DNA of 64,000 nt from JANJUB01 sp031386985 (lineage in GTDB: Bacteria > Armatimonadota > Fimbriimonadia > Fimbriimonadales > Fimbriimonadaceae), in contig JANNCV010000005.1 in the NCBI GenBank assembly GCA_031386985.1, positions 1-64,000 on the forward strand. Direction: 5' to 3'. Of this stretch, positions 24,494 to 34,100 are shown piece by piece. Every line of letters starts with the position of its first letter. Within the stretch, counting starts at the first letter, position 1. The notes below the pieces were generated by a model. The model was not told the DNA's origin. It was given only the letters and a program-made list of their open reading frames with translations, and made no database searches. Position numbers and translations under genes: made by a program.

Positions 24494-25948
24494 GTGTCCC
24501 ATGCTGAAGGTGAGCGGATCTTTGGCGTCGAAACCGAATTTGGAACGCTAGTAGGCGACGAAACCCTGGGGCCACCTGAGGGCATAGTTGAAATCATAAA
24601 AGACTATCTCTTTCGCGATCTCAAGATCGGGCTGCTTGATCTTCACTCTCGTGATGAGGTTTTCGAGCCCGCCGAATCGGGCGGGTTCCTCATAAATGGG
24701 GGGCGGCTGTATATTGATGCCGTCGGCTCACATCTTGAGTATGCAACCGCCGAGTGCCGGTCGCTGAAGGACCTCGTGGCTAATGATAGAGCCGGGCAAC
24801 GTTTGATCGTGAGGGCAATCAAGGAACTTGGCCTAGCTGATGTTGTGAGCGTTTACAACAACAGCATTGATCACTTCGGTGGGCACACCTTTGGCTGTCA
24901 CGAAAACTACCTCGTTTCGGCGAGTGAAGAGCTTTTCAATGAGCAGATACACCTTCTGTATCCTTTCCTTGTAACCCGCCAGATTTTCGCGGGGGTTGGC
25001 CGGGTGGGGGGGCATATCTTGGTGGCGGGGAACTACCTTCCAAGCTATGAGGAAGTCGCCGAGAATCCCGTGGATTACATCTGGATCAGCAACGTTTATG
25101 GCGTTATGCCTGATCCGACGATTAAGTTTCAGTTAAGCCAAAGGGCCGATCATATTATCAAAACGGTCGCAAGTCGAGTTCGGTTTAATCGTGCCTTGAT
25201 CAATCCGAAATGGGAACACTACTACACCCATGACGGGTTCACGCGACTTCATATGTTGTTTGGCGAATCAAACCAAAACGAGTTCGCGTACGCACTCAAG
25301 GTCGGGACGACGGCCTTGATTTTGCGCTTGCTGGAAGACGATCTCGTGCCGAACCACGTCATCTTGAAGAGTCCGCTGATTGCGTTGCGTCAAGTCTCGC
25401 GTGATGAAACCTATTCTTGGCCCGTGGACTTGCAGGAAGGACGTGCAATTGGGGCCATTGAACTCCAAAGAGTCTACTTAGCGGCCGCCCAAGCTTATCG
25501 AGGGACCGACGCGCAAACGGACTGGGTGCTCGCCGAGTGGGAACGCATCCTCAACGATTTGGAAAAAGACCCAATGCGGTGCGGCGATCGGATAGATTGG
25601 GTAGCCAAGAAGTTAATCATCGAAGAATATCGAGCCAGCGAAAACTTACAGTGGGATGCGGATGCGCTCCACTCCATTGACCTTGAATATCATAATATCA
25701 ACCCCGACCAATCCCTTTTCTATGCATGGCAAGAAATGGGAAAAACGGAGCGCAGAATCAGCAATTTGGATATCGTGGACTCAACCACGGAGCCCCCAGG
25801 CAATACCCGTGCGCTCGGCCGCGCCAAGCTGATCAGCCAGATACTCGCGAAAAAGGGTCCCCAAAACTACGCAATTGATTGGAGCGGAGTCGCGCCTGAA
25901 CGCTCAAAATACATTGATATGCCCGACCCGTTTCAAACTTACGCCTAA
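24494..25948 (+). CDS. Pup ligase/depupylase family protein (PafA-like)
   Basis: 484 residues from GTG 24494, with an alternative GTG at 24464. Carboxylate-amine ligase fold of PafA and Dop. Motifs: 'RIFGVETEFGTLVGD', 'GGRLYIDAVGSHLEYATAEC' (catalytic Asp, here with one extra residue before VGSH), 'YNNSIDHFGGHTFGCHENYL' and 'RQIFAGVGRVGG'. The 'GRLY-D..GSH.EYAT.EC' wording fits the ligase PafA better than the deamidase Dop. PafA attaches Pup, or the related UBact modifier described in several other phyla, to lysines of target proteins. No pup, Mpa or proteasome genes are in this window. Ligase versus deamidase is not certain. Confidence 0.82.
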   Translation: MSHAEGERIFGVETEFGTLVGDETLGPPEGIVEIIKDYLFRDLKIGLLDLHSRDEVFEPAESGGFLINGGRLYIDAVGSHLEYATAECRSLKDLVANDRAGQRLIVRAIKELGLADVVSVYNNSIDHFGGHTFGCHENYLVSASEELFNEQIHLLYPFLVTRQIFAGVGRVGGHILVAGNYLPSYEEVAENPVDYIWISNVYGVMPDPTIKFQLSQRADHIIKTVASRVRFNRALINPKWEHYYTHDGFTRLHMLFGESNQNEFAYALKVGTTALILRLLEDDLVPNHVILKSPLIALRQVSRDETYSWPVDLQEGRAIGAIELQRVYLAAAQAYRGTDAQTDWVLAEWERILNDLEKDPMRCGDRIDWVAKKLIIEEYRASENLQWDADALHSIDLEYHNINPDQSLFYAWQEMGKTERRISNLDIVDSTTEPPGNTRALGRAKLISQILAKKGPQNYAIDWSGVAPERSKYIDMPDPFQTYA

Positions 25949-25989
25949 CCTTGTGGCACAACAATTGCGCTATCCTCTTGTTAGGTTCC

Positions 25990-27837
25990 ATGTTGAGGGG
26001 TTGTGTTTGTCGTTGGATTTTGATTGCATGGCTGGTGGCTGTGTCTGGATTAAGTCACGCGATCGTCGTTAAGGCGATTGGGGGATCCGTATACTTAAAT
26101 GAGCAGCACATTCTCACTCTAAAATCGGGCCGGAATGACGAGCGAGCGCAAGGCGTGGCGACATCTTTTCAAAAGCTATCCGCTGATGACAACCTCATTC
26201 TTAAGAAGCGCGACAAATTCACGTACGACATCGTTGCGGGCGAACGGGTGGTGCTCACGGCTACGCGGCCCGAAGCCAAAGCTCAAGGCACGAGTTCTTC
26301 GGAACTCGCAGGATTGTGGTTGTCTCGCCTGAAGGCGGCCCTAGCATTGCCGGCATTAGCTTTTTCTGAGTCGTCATTGAAGGTCGGATTGGACGGAAAA
26401 GTTACCGTCAAGCTTGAAGGTTATCACGCCGCCGGCTCGACCGTGACCACCGACGACGGGGAAGTTCTCGAGGTGAAGCGAAAGGAAAAAGCGTTGACCC
26501 TCATTGGCCGAAAACTGGGCCAGGCGACCCTTACCGCAACGTTTGCAGGCATCGCCAAGTCCATTCGCGTTTCGGTGTTACCGGTCGCAGCAAAATTCCC
26601 CCAGACACTTTACGTTTCGGTAACCGGTGACCCGACCAATGCGGAGACCGTTCGGAACGCAGTGGAGGGCACGCTTTGGACTCGCCTTGAGGTTCTGGAT
26701 TCAGCCGCTTACGAGTTTGCGTTGCCGGCGATCTCCAGTCTTGCCTTTTCGCAGACCGCGACTTTCCCGGTCTCAGTAACGGCGACCGCTCCAAACGCCC
26801 TCAGCGCTCAAGGCATCGTTAACGTTATCGTCAGGAATGAGTCCATAAACTATCGCGCCGAATCGGAGCTCTGGTATTCCAATCACCCCGAAAACGTGGA
26901 GCAACCGGGAAATCTTTTCGGCGGAACCCTACGTAACGGCGAAGCCGTGCGCCTTCTTTACCACCATATCAATGACTCTCCGGCCGGTATGGTAGTGCAG
27001 GCTATCGCGGTGAATGCGACCATGGAACCGGCTCGAATGCTAATAATTCCCGGCGATTGCAAGCCGGACAAGAACCCGGTTTTGGCTGGAATTGTTGCTG
27101 CTGAGCAGCTTCTCAAATCCTGGGTAAAGTTCTCTGGCGAAATTGTAACGATTCCGGCCATGTCGTCAATCCCGATTACTATTCGCCGACTCGGTCCGCA
27201 GGAAACGTGTAGTGGTCTGTGCTATTTGCGCCTCATTGACGGCCCCGCCCAGATCACATTGAGGACCGATGCCCTTGCCTCTTCCCAAGCCAATGGGCGC
27301 ATGGCGCTTGCGATGCAAACCACAATGCCTTGGCAGAGATTGGGTTCAATGCCTCTAGAATCTGCCCTTGGCCCGGCCCAGCAGAGCCCCTTTGTTTACC
27401 CTTGGCCGTTCAAAACTCAAAGCGTGGATTACAATGTCGGCGGGCGGCACGCATTTGTGCGCATTGGCCAAGTTCCTATTTCGACCGCGAGCGGCGAGGG
27501 TTTAGATGGCAATTTTGGCGTGTTCTACTCTATTGAGGCGAACTGCACCAACCCCGGCCCTGAACCCGCAGATTTGGAGGTTGTTTTCGAAGCGAGCGCC
27601 GGTTACTCGGGGGCGCTGTTTGTTTTAAACGGGGAAGTTAGAAGGACACCGTTACTTCAGCCCAAAGAGGAAGTTTTAGTGGCTCGCATGAAACTCGGAG
27701 CAGGAGAGAAGCGAAGATTTGCCATGATGACTGTTCCGCTAAGCGGGAGTAGCTACCCCGCCACCATTGTCATCCGCCCCGTTGGCTCAGGCTCAAGCAC
27801 TATGCCGATGCGGCAGATGTTTGGGACGAAGCAGTAG
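25990..27837 (+). CDS. Large secreted protein of unknown function
   Basis: 615 residues from ATG 25990 (frame open to 25951). Signal peptide 'WILIAWLVAVSGLSHA'. A middle region of ~80-residue beta-rich units ('SSLKVGLDGKVTVKLEGY', 'VTTDDGEVLEVKRKEKALTL') looks like a bacterial Ig-like (Big) domain. The rest is all-beta with no active-site motif. It follows the PafA-like gene by 41 bp. Function unknown. Confidence 0.68.
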   Translation: MLRGCVCRWILIAWLVAVSGLSHAIVVKAIGGSVYLNEQHILTLKSGRNDERAQGVATSFQKLSADDNLILKKRDKFTYDIVAGERVVLTATRPEAKAQGTSSSELAGLWLSRLKAALALPALAFSESSLKVGLDGKVTVKLEGYHAAGSTVTTDDGEVLEVKRKEKALTLIGRKLGQATLTATFAGIAKSIRVSVLPVAAKFPQTLYVSVTGDPTNAETVRNAVEGTLWTRLEVLDSAAYEFALPAISSLAFSQTATFPVSVTATAPNALSAQGIVNVIVRNESINYRAESELWYSNHPENVEQPGNLFGGTLRNGEAVRLLYHHINDSPAGMVVQAIAVNATMEPARMLIIPGDCKPDKNPVLAGIVAAEQLLKSWVKFSGEIVTIPAMSSIPITIRRLGPQETCSGLCYLRLIDGPAQITLRTDALASSQANGRMALAMQTTMPWQRLGSMPLESALGPAQQSPFVYPWPFKTQSVDYNVGGRHAFVRIGQVPISTASGEGLDGNFGVFYSIEANCTNPGPEPADLEVVFEASAGYSGALFVLNGEVRRTPLLQPKEEVLVARMKLGAGEKRRFAMMTVPLSGSSYPATIVIRPVGSGSSTMPMRQMFGTKQ

Positions 27838-27848
27838 TAACGCTGGAT

Positions 27849-28802
27849 CTAGGGATTTCCCGTGAACAGGCACACATAGATTACGCCAGTGTTTGGATCG
27901 GTCCATTGGACCGATACCGAGACTGTGCCCGTCGGTGGATCAGTAAGCCCAGCCGCAAATCGGCCATTTGCACCAACAGTAGTATCGTCGCGATTGTTGT
28001 TGTTGCCTTCCTCCCAAGTGAGAACCTCGGCTCCGACGCAGTTAACGTTCCCAAACATAATCTTTCCGCCGACCAGAGTTCCCCCTCGGCTGTAACCCGA
28101 GAGGGTGAGCTGACACGTACCGTGGGTGAGGAGGCTCACTCCGCCCGCGCCCGCGGCGAGGACGTAAAACGAACCTGTAGGAATTTGGGAGCCGATTGTT
28201 CCGGTGAAGAGAGTGTCGTTGCCTTGAGGCTGCGAACTGATTGAGAGTGAATCACCAGACGCGCCCCCGAAGCTCTTGGCATTTAATGTGGGGCTGCTAA
28301 ACATCGTGACGGTGGTTCCGGTGGGAGCTGTCACCTGGTACCGCGCGATGCCATCGTTAGGGACCAAAAGTTGCCCATTGGTGAGTTGGGGATTATCTGC
28401 CGCGTTTGTGTCAACGCGGCATTGGAGGGAATTCGTTTGCGGGCTTCCCGCGTTCACAACGTAATCCACGGGCAAAAATCCACGTGCAAAACATCGAACC
28501 CGCAAGTTCACGCCCGAAGGTAACCCATCAATTGTAAACAATCCCTGAGCATTGGCTCCGCCGGCCCTGGTTCCCGAGCCAACGAGAACGACGGCTCCTT
28601 CGGTAGGTGAGGCGACCGGATTACCCGCCGCATTCAGAAATTCGAGACGACCACGCATTCGCAAAGTGCTGCCGGTGGGCTCAAACACTGCCGTTCCGGC
28701 AGTAGGTTCTACGCCTCCTCCGCCAGCTCCCCCGCAAGCAACGAGGAAAAGAAATGTCGCAAAGAGAAGTAGGTTGGTCAGCGGGTGTCGTGGTTGTTTC
28801 AT
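27849..28802 (-). CDS. Secreted lipoprotein with an Ig/carboxypeptidase-regulatory-like domain
   Basis: 317 residues. Lipoprotein signal 'LLLFATFLFLVACGGAGG' with lipobox V-A-C. After a Gly-rich linker a domain of the 'EGAVVLVGSGTRAGGANAQG' / 'LFTIDGLPSGVNLRVRCFAR' type appears, typical of carboxypeptidase regulatory-like folds. The rest is beta-rich with 'QNSLQCRVDTN'-like segments. No enzyme motif. Convergent with the preceding large secreted protein. Confidence 0.7.
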   Translation of the reverse strand: MKQPRHPLTNLLLFATFLFLVACGGAGGGGVEPTAGTAVFEPTGSTLRMRGRLEFLNAAGNPVASPTEGAVVLVGSGTRAGGANAQGLFTIDGLPSGVNLRVRCFARGFLPVDYVVNAGSPQTNSLQCRVDTNAADNPQLTNGQLLVPNDGIARYQVTAPTGTTVTMFSSPTLNAKSFGGASGDSLSISSQPQGNDTLFTGTIGSQIPTGSFYVLAAGAGGVSLLTHGTCQLTLSGYSRGGTLVGGKIMFGNVNCVGAEVLTWEEGNNNNRDDTTVGANGRFAAGLTDPPTGTVSVSVQWTDPNTGVIYVCLFTGNP

Positions 28803-28864
28803 AGAGACCTCACATCTACATTATACGAGCAGATTTCGTAAATCCAAAAAAATCTGCTTCCTCT

Positions 28865-29413
28865 TTATCGCTTCTCCCTACTTGCGGGCACAACCGGCCG
28901 ATCGTCCCTTGGCTGAATTTCACTCTTGCCGCGCTCTATTGCGGTCATCAATCTTCCGGTGACGGTTTCAAGTTGATTCAAAACATCCAGAGCATAACTC
29001 TCCGCACCTCGCCTGACTTGGATTGCGTCTCGCTCGGCGATAGACCGCACCTCTTCACTCTGGGCCTTCGCTAACTTCAAAATCTCGCTTTCGTGGATCA
29101 TTCGATCTTGCTGAGCTTGGGCGTGAGTCAAGATTTTCTCAGACTCTTGGCGTGCTTCGCTCAGGAGCCTCTCCGCTTCGCGGCGAGCGGTATCAAGCGT
29201 GTTTGAGGCATCTTCGCGGGCGCTTTCCACGATCCGGTCGGAATCGCGCACGGTTTGTTGGGCTTGTTTTACTTCAGTGGGAAGCGATGCCCTAACCTTC
29301 GAGATCTTGTTGTTGATATCATCCTTATTGAGCCCAAAAGTTAGGCCAATGAAGGTGCGGGGACGGTCAACCGCCGCCTCTTTAAGTTCATCAAGAAGTC
29401 TTAGAATATCCAC
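28865..29413 (-). CDS. DivIVA/SepIVA-like coiled-coil protein
   Basis: 182 residues, almost entirely coiled coil ('EVKQAQQTVRDSDRIVESAR', 'LDTARREAERLLSEARQESE'). No membrane segment. It lies directly downstream of coaD, the position of the DivIVA-like SepIVA gene in actinobacteria, where it acts in cell-wall or division-site organisation. Role here is inferred from shape and neighbourhood. Confidence 0.7.
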   Translation of the reverse strand: MDILRLLDELKEAAVDRPRTFIGLTFGLNKDDINNKISKVRASLPTEVKQAQQTVRDSDRIVESAREDASNTLDTARREAERLLSEARQESEKILTHAQAQQDRMIHESEILKLAKAQSEEVRSIAERDAIQVRRGAESYALDVLNQLETVTGRLMTAIERGKSEIQPRDDRPVVPASREKR

Positions 29414-29418
29414 AGGTT

Positions 29419-29913
29419 TTAGTTTCCGGCGCGGCGCTTAAGGGCTACCGCAATCATTTCTGCTACCGATGGCGGCACCATCGGCGCATAGTCGCCTCCC
29501 AGTTGAGCGACCTCACGAACGATGCTTGAACTCAAGTAGCTGTGTTCCCAACTTGTCATTAGGAACACGGTTTCGACATCTCCAGCTAAACGACGGTTCA
29601 CCATGGCCATTTGGAACTCATATTCGAAATCAGCCGTTGCGCGGAGGCCGCGAACAATTGATTTTGCCCCTTTTTCGTGAGCATAGTTCACCAAGAGGCC
29701 CCCGAAACTCTCCACTTTGACCCGCTTCAGCGGGGCGACGCAGCGGTTCAAAGCCTCGACCCTTTCTTCAGTTGTAAAAAGCGGCTTTTTCGAGGAGTTC
29801 ACCCCAACGGCAATTATGAGCTCATCAAACAGGCGGGTAGCGCGCTCAATAACATCTAGATGTCCAAGCGTGGGGGGATCAAAAGAGCCAGGGTAAATGG
29901 CAAGTGTTCTCAT
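29419..29913 (-). CDS. coaD: Phosphopantetheine adenylyltransferase
   Basis: 164 residues, normal length. Transfers AMP to 4'-phosphopantetheine, the penultimate step of coenzyme A synthesis. Signatures: 'AIYPGSFDPPTLGHLDVIER' at the N-terminus, 'ITSK'-type nucleotide region as 'GVNSSKKPLFTTEERVE', 'SIVRGLRATADFEYEFQMA', and 'LSSSIVREVAQLGGD'. Overlaps the start of a small membrane-protein gene upstream by 4 bp. Confidence 0.95.
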   Translation of the reverse strand: MRTLAIYPGSFDPPTLGHLDVIERATRLFDELIIAVGVNSSKKPLFTTEERVEALNRCVAPLKRVKVESFGGLLVNYAHEKGAKSIVRGLRATADFEYEFQMAMVNRRLAGDVETVFLMTSWEHSYLSSSIVREVAQLGGDYAPMVPPSVAEMIAVALKRRAGN

Positions 29914-30359
29914 TTTTGGGGTTCCGAGGTGATTTGCATTCGCGCTATCTGAAAAGCTTCGCCGAGCATGACCAATTCGACGCGAATCTGAGCGTCATCC
30001 CTTTCGAACTTACCTCGCAATCCCAATGCAAGGATTCTCCGCCCATTCACTTCTCCTGGCTTCATTTCAAAGGTGCTTCCAAGTTGAACGAATTTCCCGT
30101 ATCTAGACCGATATTCGCTGAGAGTTTGAGCTCCGCCGGAAACCGCCAGACCACCCATTTCAAAATATTTTGCTGCCCGCGGTTCGCTCCAATCTTGAGA
30201 CATGTCTGTTAGCGCGTTGTTCATCCAGATTCGGGCTCCGACGATTCTACCGCTGGCGTCGCGGAACGACGTGAAAGCAAAGAAACCGCCACCGCCGCAG
30301 CATAAGATGAGAACGCCGAGCGCAATCCAAACCCCAACCTTTGCGTTCCCCTTCATCAT
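29910..30359 (-). CDS. Small membrane-anchored protein of unknown function
   Basis: 149 residues from the ATG pair at 30359 (an earlier ATG at 30383 overlaps aat). One N-terminal membrane segment 'VGVWIALGVLILCCGGGGFF'. The outer domain has 'YFEMGGLAVSGGAQTLSEYR' and 'FEMKPGEVNGRRILALGLRG'. It resembles the general shape of NTF2-like small outer domains. Between aat and coaD. Confidence 0.6.
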   Translation of the reverse strand: MMKGNAKVGVWIALGVLILCCGGGGFFAFTSFRDASGRIVGARIWMNNALTDMSQDWSEPRAAKYFEMGGLAVSGGAQTLSEYRSRYGKFVQLGSTFEMKPGEVNGRRILALGLRGKFERDDAQIRVELVMLGEAFQIARMQITSEPQK

Positions 30360-30367
30360 CCAAGACT

Positions 30368-30979
30368 CTACCCGCGCGACCATTCAGTTGTCATGCCAAC
30401 GGCGACTTCGAGTCTCTGTAAATACTCTGCCAGCGTGATTTCTCTTGCTCCAAGCGAACTCAAATGAGGGTTCATCACCTGAGCGTCAAAAAGAGTGAAC
30501 CCCATCTCGATGCATCGTTGAATGAGCGCCCAAAGGGCAACCTTAGAGGCATCGGTTCGGCGATGGAACATGGATTCCGCGCAAAAGCACCCCCCAACCG
30601 CCAATCCGTAAACTCCACCTATCAAATCGTGATCATCCCAAACTTCGCACGAGTGTGCCCAACCCTCGGCATGGGCCTGGCAATAGATTTGGATGAGTTC
30701 CGGCGTGATCCAGTTGTCTCCCGGCCTTAAGCAGCTTTGCATCACCTCTTCGAACGATTCATCAAACGAGATTCGCCATCCGCAGTTTGCAATTCGCTTT
30801 CTTAACGAGCGCGAAACATGAAAGCCAGTACGGAGCGGTTCGGAACGGTTCGTGGCGATCTCGAAAATTGCCCGCGGATCGGAGCGGAACCAACCAATTT
30901 CGCCGTCATCTAAACCCATCGGGAAGATGCCCTGAAGGTAGGCTGTTCTGAGGAGGTCGGTAGTTAAGGGCTCGACCAC
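30368..30979 (-). CDS. aat: Leucyl/phenylalanyl-tRNA--protein transferase
   Basis: 203 residues from GTG 30979. The frame is open to 31192, but the 71 extra residues have no family resemblance. Attaches Leu or Phe from tRNA to N-terminal Arg or Lys of proteins, marking them for ClpAP. Motifs: 'LLRTAYLQGIFPMG', 'IGWFRSDPRAIF', 'HVSRSLRKRI', 'WITPELIQIY', 'HSCEVWDDHDLIGGVYGLAV', 'FCAESMFHRRTDASKVAL', 'FTLFDAQVMNPHLSSLGARE'. Confidence 0.92.
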   Translation of the reverse strand: MVEPLTTDLLRTAYLQGIFPMGLDDGEIGWFRSDPRAIFEIATNRSEPLRTGFHVSRSLRKRIANCGWRISFDESFEEVMQSCLRPGDNWITPELIQIYCQAHAEGWAHSCEVWDDHDLIGGVYGLAVGGCFCAESMFHRRTDASKVALWALIQRCIEMGFTLFDAQVMNPHLSSLGAREITLAEYLQRLEVAVGMTTEWSRG

Positions 30980-31199
30980 GTTTTCAGTGTATCTTGGTTT
31001 TGGCGGGAGTCTCCAACATGTGCTGCTAGCCCGACCTATCCAACTTCTCAAAGTCCCTACCATTTCCGTCCAATTTCTTTCCCTCAATCGAACCGGCGAA
31101 TCGGGTAAACTGCGCGACTGAAATCTATATATGGTCACGGCCAAATGTTCTACGAGCATTGAAGCGTGAGATTCCTTCGGGGGAACCAACACTCACATC

Positions 31200-34100
31200 A
31201 TGAAGATATTCCAGCACATGCGTCGCGCGGTATTGCCCGCCTTATTCACTTTTATGCTTATGCTTGTTCCAAGCTGGGCCATGGCCGCTGGCTCTGAAGC
31301 CAACGTCACGCTTAACTTTTCGGATAGCGACAAGATTTACTTGTGGATATCATTCGGGCTCGGCTTTATCGCCCTGATTACCGGATGGTGGTTCCGTTCG
31401 AAGGTGACAAAAGAGTCGCCCGGTAACGAGAAAATGCAAGAAGTGGGCCTCGCCATTTACGAAGGGGCGATGGCTTACCTGAAGCAGCAGATCAGCACAA
31501 TGATCTGGTTTGTTTTGGCAATCGCTGGGTTGCTTACATTTATTTACGGCAGGCAATACGATAGTTGGGCGCTTGGTGGTCTCACGGCCGCTAGCTTTAT
31601 GCTCGGTGTAGCCGCATCATATATCGCGGGTTATGTTGGAATGGACATGGCGGTCAAAGCAAATATGCGTACCGCGCATGCCGCTCTGACAAGCTACGCA
31701 AAAGCACTAGAGGTTTCATTCCAAGCAGGAGCGGTTGCTGGCCTTATAACCGTTGGTATGGGCCTAGTAGGCGCGACGGCCATTCTCGCTTTCTTCTCGG
31801 CTGACGCCATGAAGCTGCTGATTGGCTTTGGTTTTGGCGGATCGCTAGCTGCGCTCTTTATGCGTGTTGGCGGTGGCATTTTTACGAAGGCCGCCGATGT
31901 TGGAGCTGATCTCGTTGGAAAGGTTGAAGCCGGAATCCCCGAGGATGACGCCCGAAACCCCGCCACAATCGCGGATAACGTTGGCGACAACGTTGGCGAT
32001 TGCGCCGGCATGGCGGCGGACGTTTTCGAATCCTATGAAGTGACCCTGGTTGCAGCTATCGTTCTTGGCGCGGCAACCGCCCAAATTTTTGACCAAACGA
32101 CCTGGATGAAACTCATTCTGTTCGCACTGATGGCCCGTGGAGTCGGTATTATTGCCTCCATCGCTGGCATCATGATGGTGAAGGGAAGTGACGATATTGA
32201 CTCCGATCCGCTTAAGCCTATTAGTGGTGGATTCAAGAAATCAGCACTCATTGCCGCTGTCGGAACTTTGATTCTCGCCTACTTCATGATGGGCGGAAAA
32301 GAGGGTAGCAAGATCAACTCGTCGCGCTTGGTTTCAGGCAACGAAGTTGCGGTGAAACTAACAGACCTGGTTCATGAAGTTCGCGACGAGTTCGCGAAAT
32401 CTAAGGGTATCAAGCCCGAGGCCGTCATGGCCGAGGATATTTCTGCGGACAAGCGAATTGCTGATCTGGAGCTGCCTAAGCAGGCCGATCAAGCTGATCC
32501 GATGGCTCCGCACACCAGTAACCCGCTTATCCAGAACCTCATCAACATTGAGCCCGAAGAACTCGTTGATTCTCCTCAACTTCCAAAACTGGAAGGATAC
32601 AAGCCCGTTTCTTTGGACTCCAAAGAGCTCGAGCGATTTACCGCTATGAAGCAGACTCAGGCGGCGACAGGAGCTACCAACGAGTACAAATCTGTGAAAG
32701 ACGTGCTGAAGGACTACCGGGTCTATCAAGCTGAGGTTATGCCTCCAGCTCAGCCTGGAAGCGCCGCCTCACCGATGCAGAAAATTTGGTTCCTCTCTTC
32801 GGACCTCCCCGCTTTGAAGGCTCAAATCACACCGATGGGCGGAAAAATCAGTGACGAAAAGGGAGTTGGAGTTGTTGTTTATCTGAAAGATAAGCAGATT
32901 GCGCTTGGAATGGAAGTTCCGTCGGTAGACTCGTTGGTCAAGTTCCAACCGGCCCAAGGGGCCATTACGGGCCAGCAAGCTCCTGATCAGATTTTCGCCA
33001 TGTCGAAGGCGGAACTAGAAGAAAAGCAGAACTTGATCAAGGCCAAAACGGACGAAGTCACTAAACTTTACGGCGAAGCTGATAAGCTAAAAGGCCCGGC
33101 TCAGGAGGCAAAGCGAAAGGAAGCGGCGAAGGTCAACAAGGCGTTGAGCGCAATGAAGCGACCAACTCCGGTCAAGATTAATCAAGGCGCCATCGAGCAT
33201 ATGCACGTTGAATGGTGGAGATTCGCGTTCTGCATCATCTTCGGCATTTTGATGGCATTCATCATCGAAAGGCTCACTGACTATTACGTCTCGCTAAACG
33301 GCAAGCCCGTTCGCGAAGTTGCTGGTGTTTCAAGTGCCGGCCCAGCTCCGATGATCATCAGCGGATTCGCCTTAGCCTGCGAATCAAGCGTGTTCTCAGT
33401 GCTCGCCATTGTTGCATCGCTGATTATGCCGCTTGTGCTATTCCCAGCCGCCGCTTATGGTGGCTACATCCTTAGCTTCTACGGAATCGCTTTGGTTGGA
33501 CTGGGACTTCTAACAACCACGGGCTACATCCTCGCGATGGACACCTTTGGTCCGATTTCCGATAACGCCCAAGGCGTTTTTGAGATGTCGGGCGCGGGTC
33601 ACGATAATCCTAAGGCGTCCAAAGCTGTTCAACGGCTTGATGCCGCGGGTAACACCACAAAAGCGCTTACTAAGGGCTTTGCGATTGCAACAGCGGTAGT
33701 TGCGGCGGTCGCGCTGTTCCACTCATTTGTCGAGGACGCTCACCTAAACACCGTGGGAATGGGACTGCAAGTTCCCGAAATCTTCCTCGGCCTGTTGATC
33801 GGTGGCGCGGCTCCTTTCCTCTTCTCTGCCTTCTCAATCAACGCAGTTGGTCGAGCGGCATTTGAGTTGATCAACGAAGTTCGTCGCCAGTTCAAATCTG
33901 ATCCCGGCATCATGGCGGGTACGAGCAAGCCGGACTATGGCATTTGCGTTAGCATCGTTACCGCGGCGGCTCAGAAAGAGCTACTGGGCCCAGGCATCCT
34001 CGCGATTGCCCTCCCCGTTGCGGTTGGCTTTGGTTTCAGCATCGGTCAACCGCTGGTTAATATCGGTGGAAACGACTACAACCTTGTTGGCGCGCAAGCC

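Noticed and set aside
30980..31192. N-terminal extension of aat
   Set aside because: The 71 extra codons do not resemble the family, which begins close to the GTG at 30979.
31100..31199. Riboswitch before hppA
   Set aside because: No conserved aptamer pattern was visible; only a short leader with an unremarkable stem.
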